From assembly GCF_001717955.1 (NCBI RefSeq), contig NZ_CP014168.1, positions 3,071,501 through 3,135,500 on the forward strand: DNA of 64,000 bases, written 5' to 3'. Shown in pieces: positions 48,794 to 55,275 of this stretch. The stretch comes from Sphingomonas panacis. Its GTDB lineage: Bacteria > Pseudomonadota > Alphaproteobacteria > Sphingomonadales > Sphingomonadaceae. A program made the position numbers and the translations under genes. Numbering within the stretch: the first letter of the stretch is position 1; each line of letters opens with the position of its first letter. The notes under the pieces were generated by a model. That model saw only the letters and a list, made by a program, of their open reading frames with translations, was not told the DNA's origin and did not search any database.

Positions 48794-51022
48794 TCATTCC
48801 CAGGTAAGAATCAGTCGGCCGTTCGCCGGCACGCGGTATTCGACCCGGTCCGGCGACGAGGCGTGCGCGCGAACAACGTCGCCGCCGATCGTGGTGACCC
48901 GGCTCTTGCCGAGCTTGTGCCGCTTCCGGCGCACCAGGCCTATCGCGGCGGTGCAGGTCTCGCCGCCGTCGAGCGTCACCGTCAGCGAACGCTCGCCGGT
49001 GCGTTCGATCGCGCGTAGCAGATGGTCCGAGAACACCAGGAACGGCGCGCCCTCGACATGGGTGAATGCGCGCGTTGCGAAGATGAACGCCGCGCCGGCG
49101 CCATAGACTTCCTGCCCGACTTGCCCGGCCAATTGCCCGTCCGGGTACAGATCCTCCAGCGGGAATGACAGCTTGCGGTCGACATAGCCGTTGCTCTCGC
49201 GCTGCTCGGGGGAGATCGCCTCGGGCGGCAAAACGTCTGGATAATAATACCACGCCCGGTCGAGTGCATATTTGCAATATTCCGCGATCAGCATCCGCAC
49301 TGCGGGATCGAGCTCGGGGCCGCTGTCATCGAGATAGCGTTCGAATGCCGCGAACGATTCGAAGCATTCGTAAATCGCCATGTAAGGCGCATCCTGAAGG
49401 CAGGTCGCGCCGAGGAAATTGCGGTAATGCACAGCCAGCTCGAGCTGGCTCTCCCAAATCTCGCAATTGTGGAAGAAGCTGCCGAGATAGACGTAGCTCT
49501 GCTCCAGATACACCGGCGCGTTGGTGATCCGCCACAGGCGCATGCAGGCGGCAGCGCCCCAGGCGGTGAGGTTCGCCTGATAGTTCACGTTGAAGCGCAG
49601 CCCCATCGCGGCATCGAGCGCGGCGCGCGCCTCGTCGAGAAAGCGCTTGTCGTCGGTCAGCTCGAACGCCTGGAGCATGACCCAGGCATAGACACCGCCG
49701 ACGTCGGTCTGCCCCCGGCCATCCGCCCCGGCGACGTCGGTGATGACGGAGAAGTCGGTCACGTCGTACTGGACCGGCCAGACATAGTCGAAATGCCGCG
49801 CGGCCTTGATGGCGTAGTCGATCGAATCGAGGAACAGTTTGCGCGCCTGGGTATCGCCGTCGAGCGCGAGATTGCTGAGATTGAGCAGCGGGTGATAAAG
49901 ATACCAGCTATCGACCGCATCGGCGTTCTTGTCCTTGCCGACGTTGGGCAGATAGCGGCGCAACGTCCGCAGCTTGGGATCGTAAAACTTGCCGAGACCG
50001 GCCTGAAGGTCTTTCTTGAGCGGTGATTCTTCGCCGGTCCATTTGCCCCAATCGTGCAGCGCCGAAATGATCGACATCTGCACCATGATGTCGGGATATT
50101 CGCTCGCGGTGTAGGGGTGGATATAACGATGCCCATAGTGGCGAATGGTCGCCGCCGGCGCTTCGTCGAGATCGCGCAGCGTCCTTTCGGCCCGGCCCAC
50201 CCAATCGTGAAAGTCGGTGTTCGGCAGCGCCAGTTGCTTGTACGCGACGCCGAGCATTTGCAGGAACTGGCGCGCGGACTCGCGCTCATGCGGCGGCGCG
50301 TCGTGGCGGAACACCAGGATCGCGTCGGACATCGTCACCGTCTCGCCGGCGGGAAGCGCATGGGTGGGCGGCGTGCCGCTTTGCGCGGGGGTTGGCGGCA
50401 GATAGCCGAGTTCGGGCCACACCCCGCCGACCGCATTGTCGGGTGCGATCTTGGTCGCGCGATAATACGGGTTCATCGCGGTCAGGTTCTGGAAGTACAG
50501 GACGTTGCCGAACGCGGGCTCGTCGATGTGGAAATACAGCACGCCGACGTTGAGCCCACGCTGCCCGGCCTCGACCCGCCCGCTCGCCCCCAGCGGATCA
50601 TCGTTGCGATCGAGCGGATAGAGATCGCGCGGCAGAAACGGAACGAGAATCGGCGTGGCCGGCGTCAGCGCGACGGTGATCCGCAACGATTCGAGCGCAT
50701 CGTCGCGAGTCCGGAAGGTGACGATATGCTCACCGAGGACGCTGCTCAGCCGCAACTTGGCAAGTTCGGTATCGTCCGCGTTCAGCAGTTCGCACTCGAA
50801 AGGGCCGGCGAGATAGGCGGCGCGCACCGCCAGCCCACCGGCACCGGCACGGCGCACGAACGCCCACACCGAATCCGGCCCAGCGCGCACCTCTACAGAT
50901 AACGCGCCGATGTCGAACGTCGTGACGGCGCTGGTGCCGCCGTCCCGCAGTGCTTGCCGCAGCGCCAGGACATACGGGCTCGCGCTCACGTTGTGGTGGT
51001 CTGTGCGGGCACGGGTCGCCAC
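48794..51022 (-). CDS. large six-hairpin-like protein of unknown function
   Basis: A 742-residue protein without signal peptide. The C-terminal two thirds look like an alpha/alpha toroid: repeated helical units rich in Trp, Tyr and acidic pairs, for example DFHDWVGRAERTLRDL, ISALHDWGKWTGEE, WPVQYDVTDFSV and FHNCEIWESQLELAVHYRNF. This resembles six-hairpin glycosidase-like proteins, but I cannot place it in a named glycoside hydrolase family. The first 250 residues seem beta-rich. It is probably cytoplasmic. It has a weak EcfG-type promoter candidate (51069-51093) and is followed by the metal-uptake operon. Confidence 0.6.
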   Translation of the reverse strand: MATRARTDHHNVSASPYVLALRQALRDGGTSAVTTFDIGALSVEVRAGPDSVWAFVRRAGAGGLAVRAAYLAGPFECELLNADDTELAKLRLSSVLGEHIVTFRTRDDALESLRITVALTPATPILVPFLPRDLYPLDRNDDPLGASGRVEAGQRGLNVGVLYFHIDEPAFGNVLYFQNLTAMNPYYRATKIAPDNAVGGVWPELGYLPPTPAQSGTPPTHALPAGETVTMSDAILVFRHDAPPHERESARQFLQMLGVAYKQLALPNTDFHDWVGRAERTLRDLDEAPAATIRHYGHRYIHPYTASEYPDIMVQMSIISALHDWGKWTGEESPLKKDLQAGLGKFYDPKLRTLRRYLPNVGKDKNADAVDSWYLYHPLLNLSNLALDGDTQARKLFLDSIDYAIKAARHFDYVWPVQYDVTDFSVITDVAGADGRGQTDVGGVYAWVMLQAFELTDDKRFLDEARAALDAAMGLRFNVNYQANLTAWGAAACMRLWRITNAPVYLEQSYVYLGSFFHNCEIWESQLELAVHYRNFLGATCLQDAPYMAIYECFESFAAFERYLDDSGPELDPAVRMLIAEYCKYALDRAWYYYPDVLPPEAISPEQRESNGYVDRKLSFPLEDLYPDGQLAGQVGQEVYGAGAAFIFATRAFTHVEGAPFLVFSDHLLRAIERTGERSLTVTLDGGETCTAAIGLVRRKRHKLGKSRVTTIGGDVVRAHASSPDRVEYRVPANGRLILTWE

Positions 51023-51068
51023 TGTGTCCTCCTCGTCAGGCCGGAAGGGCCATCATCATCGCGTGACA

Positions 51069-51093
51069 ATCCCCTGACGTTTGCGCAGGTTCC
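51069..51093 (-). promoter_or_regulatory. weak EcfG-type promoter candidate
   Basis: GGAAC (51093-51089), 16 bp, GGAT (51072-51069) on the - strand: one mismatch from the C/G-GTT -10 box. It is 47 bp before the six-hairpin-like gene. Suggestive only because stronger sites precede the next two genes. Confidence 0.3.
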
Positions 51094-51143
51094 CGGCGAT
51101 CTCGCCGCAATCGATCCATGTTACGAAGTTTGCGCCGATCACC

Positions 51144-51341
51144 CTATTCAGTGGTCGCGTTCGGGTTCTTCGGTCCGCTGTACGCTTTCTCGGTCTGCCC
51201 GCCGTCGAAACCATCGGCATCCTTGCCGGTGTGTGGGTTGGGGTAGGCGCCGCCGCCGCTTTCGCCGGCCGATCCGGCCTTGGGCGTGACGGTCTTGGAT
51301 TTTTCGCCGCCATCGGCGTGCGTGGGTTGCTTGTCGGTCAT
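51144..51341 (-). CDS. 65-residue hydrophilic protein
   Basis: A small, Gly/Lys/Asp-rich protein (GGEKSKTVTPKAGSAGE, then GGGAYPNPHTGKD and a C-terminal PKNPNATTE) with no hydrophobic segment and probably little fixed structure. Similar small hydrophilic proteins are common in sphingomonads; no function is known. GGAGG with a 6-nt spacer precedes the ATG, so translation should be strong. An EcfG-type promoter (GGAAC-N16-GGTT) lies 27-51 bp upstream, which points to a stress-induced protein. Confidence 0.7.
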   Translation of the reverse strand: MTDKQPTHADGGEKSKTVTPKAGSAGESGGGAYPNPHTGKDADGFDGGQTEKAYSGPKNPNATTE

Positions 51342-51367
51342 GATCGCCTCCAGTTTCCAAGGGATAG

Positions 51368-51392
51368 AACCCCTGCCGAAAGGCGACGTTCC
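51368..51392 (-). promoter_or_regulatory. EcfG-type promoter before the 65-residue protein
   Basis: GGAAC (51392-51388), 16 bp, GGTT (51371-51368) on the - strand, matching GGAAC-N16/17-(C/G)GTT. The -10 box is 27 bp before the ATG, just inside the gap after the hybrid kinase gene. Confidence 0.55.
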
Positions 51393-51398
51393 CGCCGC

Positions 51399-53768
51399 TC
51401 ACTGCGTCTCCAGCATCGCGCGAATCCGGCTCGCCAGCGCTTCCATAGCGAACGGCTTGGTGATCATCTCCATGCCATGTTCCAGAAACCCGGACGCGAG
51501 CGCGGCATTCTCCGCATAGCCGGTCATGAACAGCACCTTCAGCCCGGGTCGTAATTCGCGAGCCGCGTCGGCCAATTGCCGGCCATTAAGACCGGGCAGG
51601 CCGATATCGGTTATCAGCAGGTCGATCCGCCGCTTCGAGCGCAGCATTTCAAGCCCGCTCGCCCCATCGACGGCCTCCAGCGCGGCATACCCCAGTTCGT
51701 GAAGCTCCTCGAGGATCAGTCCGCGCACAACGGCTTCATCTTCGACGACGAGCACGACCTCGCCATCCTCGGCCTGCTGGAGCGCGGCGGTCGGCGGTGG
51801 CGCGTCCTCCTCCTCAGCACCGCCGCGATATCTCGGCAGGTAGAGTTTGAACGTCGTTCCGTGGCCGATTTCGCTATAAATCTTGGCATAGCCTTCAGAC
51901 TGCTGCGCGAATCCGTAGATCATCGACAGGCCGAGGCCGGTGCCCTGGCCGATCGGCTTGGTCGTGAAGAACGGCTCGAACGCCTTGCTCACCGTGTCGG
52001 CGTCCATCCCAGTGCCGGTGTCGGTGATGCTCAGGCACACATATTGCCCCGGCTTCACACCGCGCTGCCGCGCGACATAGGCTTTGTCGAGATGCGCGTT
52101 ACATGTCTCGATAATCAGCTTGCCGCCATCGGGCATCGCATCGCGCGCATTGATCGCGAGATTCAGGATCGCGCTTTCGAGTTGGTTGGGATCGCATCTC
52201 GTCGTCCACAGACCGCCCGAGAGCACGAACTCGAGGTCGATCCGTTCGCCGATCGTGCGGCGCAGCAGGTCTTCCATCGACGCGACGAGCGCGTTGGCCT
52301 TGACCGGCCTGGGATCGAGCGGCTGGCGGCGCGAGAAAGCGAGCAGCCGGTGCGTGAGCGCGGCGGCGCGGTTGGCGGCGGTCGATGCGCCGGCGATGAA
52401 ACGGTCAAGTTCGTCGATCCGCCCTTGCGCGACGCGGCGCTGGACGATCTCCAGGCTGCCGGTGATGCCTTGCAGGAGATTGTTGAAATCATGCGCGATG
52501 CCGCCGGTGAGCTGGCCGACCGCTTCCATCTTCTGGGACTGGCGAAGTGCGGCCTCGGTCTCGGCGAGCGCTGCGGCGGCTTCGATTTCAGCGGTGACAT
52601 CGCGCCCGAAGCCGTAGAACGTGCCGTTCTCCGGCACCGTCGTCCACTGGATGACATAGTGCGCGCCGTCTTTGGCGAGCAGCGTGGTGCGATATTCCGG
52701 GAGTGGTGTGCCCGCCCGCAATGCCTCGACTCGCTCGATCCATCGGTCCTCGTCGTCCACCATGAAATCCGCGCTTCGGCGGCCGAGCGTCTCGTCACGC
52801 GTCCAGCCGAGCTTCTGCGTCCACGATGGGTTGACGTCGGAGATGCAGCCGTTCGAGTCCGTGACCACCTTGAGCACCGGCGACAGCTTCCAGATCCGGT
52901 CTCGGTCGCGGACGAGTTGACGTTCGTCGGTGATGTCGCGGCCCACGGCGTGGATTCGGCTGCCGTCGGGCACCGCCGTCCAGGCGAGAAGACGATACGC
53001 GCCATCGCGCGTGCGATAGCGGTTCTCGAACGCCAGCGTCATTTCGCCGCGGTTGGCCTTTTCCAATTCGGCGATGGTATTGGCGAGATCGTCGGGATGA
53101 ACCAGTTCCGAAATGGCGATGCCGACGAGTTCGGCTTCGGCCCAGCCCAGCATGCGGGTCGCGGCAGGGTTTATGGCGGTGATCGTGCCTTCCATCGTGC
53201 AGACCAGCAGCAGGTCACGCGAAATCGTCCAGAGCCGGTTGCGGTCGTCCTCCAACTGGCGGCTGGCGAGCACCTTCTCGGTGGTCTCGATCACGACGGC
53301 GACCACGCCGATCGGCCGGCCGTTCTCATCGAACGCGGGCGAATATTCGAGGTTGGTCCACAGCACGCGCGGGGTGCCATCGCGGACCAGTGTCAGTTCC
53401 TGATCCTGATAGGAGAGCGTTCCGCCTTCCCGATAGACCTTCTGCATCACGTTGGCGTTGAACTCGGCGACCTCGTGCCAGCCTTCGAGAACGTCGGTGC
53501 CGAGGATGCCGGGGTGCCGCGCGCCGGCGAAGGCGCGATAAGCATCGTTGTAGATCATTACGCCGCGGTCGCCCCATAGCGTCACGATCGGCACCGGCGA
53601 GCGAAGCACGAAGGCAAGCATCGTCTTCATCGCGGCGGGCCAACCTTCGACCGGGCCGATGCTGGTCGATGCCCAGTCGAAGCGCGCGATCCGGTCCCCC
53701 AGTTCGCCGCCACCCGCGGCAAAGTCATACGTCCCGCCGCCGCTCGCGCGCCGCCCCGAACCTGTCAC
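51399..53768 (-). CDS. hybrid histidine kinase with three PAS domains and receiver
   Basis: A 789-residue cytoplasmic sensor. Domain order: PAS of the GPxxxWP type (about 25-165, WGDRGVMIYNDAYRAF), PAS 2 (about 178-285, NPAATRMLGW), PAS 3 (about 292-395, NPSWTQKLGW), HisKA with GGIAHDFNNLLQGI (phospho-acceptor H426), ATPase domain with NLAINARDAMPDGG and GTGLGLSMIYGFA, and a C-terminal receiver with LLITDIGLPGLNG (about 675-789). No membrane segment or DNA-binding output is present. The GTG at 53768 is favoured over a start 90 codons upstream because an EcfG-type promoter lies in that stretch. The stress promoter suggests a role in or under the general stress response. Confidence 0.88.
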   Translation of the reverse strand: MTGSGRRASGGGTYDFAAGGGELGDRIARFDWASTSIGPVEGWPAAMKTMLAFVLRSPVPIVTLWGDRGVMIYNDAYRAFAGARHPGILGTDVLEGWHEVAEFNANVMQKVYREGGTLSYQDQELTLVRDGTPRVLWTNLEYSPAFDENGRPIGVVAVVIETTEKVLASRQLEDDRNRLWTISRDLLLVCTMEGTITAINPAATRMLGWAEAELVGIAISELVHPDDLANTIAELEKANRGEMTLAFENRYRTRDGAYRLLAWTAVPDGSRIHAVGRDITDERQLVRDRDRIWKLSPVLKVVTDSNGCISDVNPSWTQKLGWTRDETLGRRSADFMVDDEDRWIERVEALRAGTPLPEYRTTLLAKDGAHYVIQWTTVPENGTFYGFGRDVTAEIEAAAALAETEAALRQSQKMEAVGQLTGGIAHDFNNLLQGITGSLEIVQRRVAQGRIDELDRFIAGASTAANRAAALTHRLLAFSRRQPLDPRPVKANALVASMEDLLRRTIGERIDLEFVLSGGLWTTRCDPNQLESAILNLAINARDAMPDGGKLIIETCNAHLDKAYVARQRGVKPGQYVCLSITDTGTGMDADTVSKAFEPFFTTKPIGQGTGLGLSMIYGFAQQSEGYAKIYSEIGHGTTFKLYLPRYRGGAEEEDAPPPTAALQQAEDGEVVLVVEDEAVVRGLILEELHELGYAALEAVDGASGLEMLRSKRRIDLLITDIGLPGLNGRQLADAARELRPGLKVLFMTGYAENAALASGFLEHGMEMITKPFAMEALASRIRAMLETQ

Positions 53769-54092
53769 CCTCAACGAACCCTTGCAGTTGATACGCTGGC
53801 CTCGTGCCGCACTTGGCGCCCACCATAGCCGACCCAACCTTCGACAGCTATGGAAGGTTCCTGTTGGGGCACTGACCGGCTTTTTGTGTGATGCGACCCG
53901 GCGCGCGGCTGCCGTCTCGCGGCATGCCCAACGCAGCCGGTTGTCAGCCTTCAGCGCGCGATCCGCGCCGATTCTCCGATGGCGGCACTTGATGCACAGA
54001 TTTCGGACAAGATCGGACGCGAAAGCCGCGGCTTTCAAAGCGGCGACTACATTCCGCGCTGGCGGCGATTGCCAACGTAACCTCTGAAGTGA
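53769..54092. other. gene-free stretch between hybrid kinase and tRNA-Ser
   Basis: 324 bp without a gene. The kinase frame stays open through it but has no RBS or family sequence there. It holds the EcfG-type promoter (53836-53861) and overlapping inverted repeats: CCATAGC/GCTATGG (53823-53829, 53847-53853), AACCTTC/GAAGGTT (53836-53842, 53853-53859) and CCCAAC/GTTGGG (53833-53838, 53863-53868). A T5 tract follows at 53881-53885 on the + strand. Confidence 0.5.
53836..53861 (-). promoter_or_regulatory. EcfG-type promoter before the hybrid kinase
   Basis: GGAAC (53861-53857), 17 bp, GGTT (53839-53836) on the - strand, fitting GGAAC-N16/17-(C/G)GTT. The -10 box is 67 bp before the GTG start. 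Confidence 0.55.
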
Positions 54093-54183
54093 TGGCGGAG
54101 CGGGAGGGATTCGAACCCTCGATACGCTTTTGACGTATACTCACTTTCCAGGCGAGCGCCTTCGACCACTCGGCCACCGCTCC
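54093..54183 (-). tRNA. tRNA-Ser (anticodon GGA)
   Basis: A 91-nt class II tRNA including an encoded CCA. The acceptor GGAGCGG pairs with CCGCTCC, the anticodon loop CTGGAAA carries GGA, and the long variable arm (ATACGTCAAAAGCGTAT) is typical for serine. T-arm GGTTCGAATCC is intact. Confidence 0.97.
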
Positions 54184-54283
54184 GCATTACCTGGGATTGG
54201 TGGCCCCTATCGGGTCGGTGCGGGCAGCGCAAGCGGCGCGTGAGGATTGCGTGCTGGCCGTTCGTCGTGTCAGGGTCGCGCCC

Positions 54284-55177
54284 ATGCCGATGATCCTGCC
54301 CATGCTCCTCGCCCTCGCCGCCGCACCACAGGGCGCCGAGCCGCCGCCGAAGCCGACCGCCGCGAAGATCGCGGCAGCGGCGCCGGCGTCGTCCTGGGCC
54401 ACCATCGCACCCGAGGATCTGTTGGTCATCGACTTCGCCGATGGCCAGCGCGGGGTGATCTGGCTCGCGTCCACGCTCGCGCCGGTGCATGTCGCCAACA
54501 TCCGCACGATCGCGCGCAGCGGCTGGTGGCAGGGCGGCGCGATCTACCGCGTGCAGGACAATTACGTCACGCAATGGGGCGATCCGACCAGCAAGAAGCC
54601 GCCCGCCGCCGGCATCGCGCTTCACCCGCCCGCCGAATATGAATGGCCGGCGTCGGCGCATCCGATCGTCGCCAATCGATATAAGGACGCTTATGCCGCC
54701 GTCACCGGCTTCACCGTCGAAGGCTGGGCGGTGGCGGGTGACGGGCGCTCGCAGTGGCTGCCGCATTGCTATGGTATGGTCGGGGTCGCGCGGGATCTCG
54801 CGCCCGATGTCGGGACGGGCGGCGATCTGTACACCGTCATCGGCCATGCGCCGCGCCATCTCGATCGCAACATCGCGGTGGTCGGGCGCGTGATCGACGG
54901 GATGGCGACGTTCTCGGCGCGCAAGCGTGGGACGGGCGGGGGGCTCGGCCTGTACGAGAATGCCGCCGATAATGTGCCGATCCGCCGGGTCGCGATCGCG
55001 AGCGACCTCCCGGCTGGCGAGCGGCTGTCCTATCAATATCTCAAGCCCTCCGCGCCCGAATTCGCACGGACGCTGGAGGCGCGCGCCAATCGCGGGTTGC
55101 CGTTCTTCACCGTGCCGGCGGGCAACGCCGATCTGTGCAACCTCGACGTGCCGGTGCGCAAGACGCCGGTTGGCTGA
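54284..55177 (+). CDS. periplasmic cyclophilin-type peptidyl-prolyl isomerase
   Basis: A 297-residue exported protein with a short signal peptide (MPMILPMLLALAAAPQG). The cyclophilin core is seen in GGAIYRVQDNYVTQWGDP, corresponding to the FHRV..GF..QGGDP motif of the family, and in HCYGMVGVARD and TGGDLYTVIGHAPRHLDRN, which match the active-site strands. The usual Phe and His of FHRV are replaced by Tyr and the GGDP by WGDP, so activity may be modified. It is longer than simple cyclophilins (about 170). ATG 54284 is chosen because the frame upstream runs to the tRNA gene. Confidence 0.82.
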   Translation: MPMILPMLLALAAAPQGAEPPPKPTAAKIAAAAPASSWATIAPEDLLVIDFADGQRGVIWLASTLAPVHVANIRTIARSGWWQGGAIYRVQDNYVTQWGDPTSKKPPAAGIALHPPAEYEWPASAHPIVANRYKDAYAAVTGFTVEGWAVAGDGRSQWLPHCYGMVGVARDLAPDVGTGGDLYTVIGHAPRHLDRNIAVVGRVIDGMATFSARKRGTGGGLGLYENAADNVPIRRVAIASDLPAGERLSYQYLKPSAPEFARTLEARANRGLPFFTVPAGNADLCNLDVPVRKTPVG

Positions 55178-55180
55178 GGC

Positions 55181-55237
55181 CGTTCGCGACGGCTGACGCG
55201 AAACCGTAACCGCCGTGTCGCGCGCACGTCGCGAACG
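55181..55237. promoter_or_regulatory. inverted repeat in the leader of the phosphate-module TonB receptor
   Basis: CGTTCGCGACG (55181-55191) and its exact complement (55227-55237) are 35 nt apart, in the 98-bp gap between the cyclophilin and receptor genes. It may terminate the first transcript or act in the leader of the second; no U tract follows. Confidence 0.4.
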
Positions 55238-55275
55238 TTGCCTAGCGCGCCCGCAGGGATTGTGGGGGACCATCG

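Noticed and set aside
48294..49277. One long gene joining the DUF2946-like part with upstream sequence
   Set aside because: The upstream 160 or more codons run antiparallel-frame through the six-hairpin gene and have no family features; the DUF2946 start lies at about 48728.
51576..53579. 667-codon open frame on the + strand opposite the hybrid kinase
   Set aside because: Shadow of the kinase gene; composition biased to Arg/Ala/Gly without motifs.
53823..53869. Riboswitch or pseudoknot in the kinase leader
   Set aside because: Much of the symmetry is explained by the EcfG-type boxes GGAACC and GGTT, and most of it lies upstream of the expected start site; no known riboswitch class matches.
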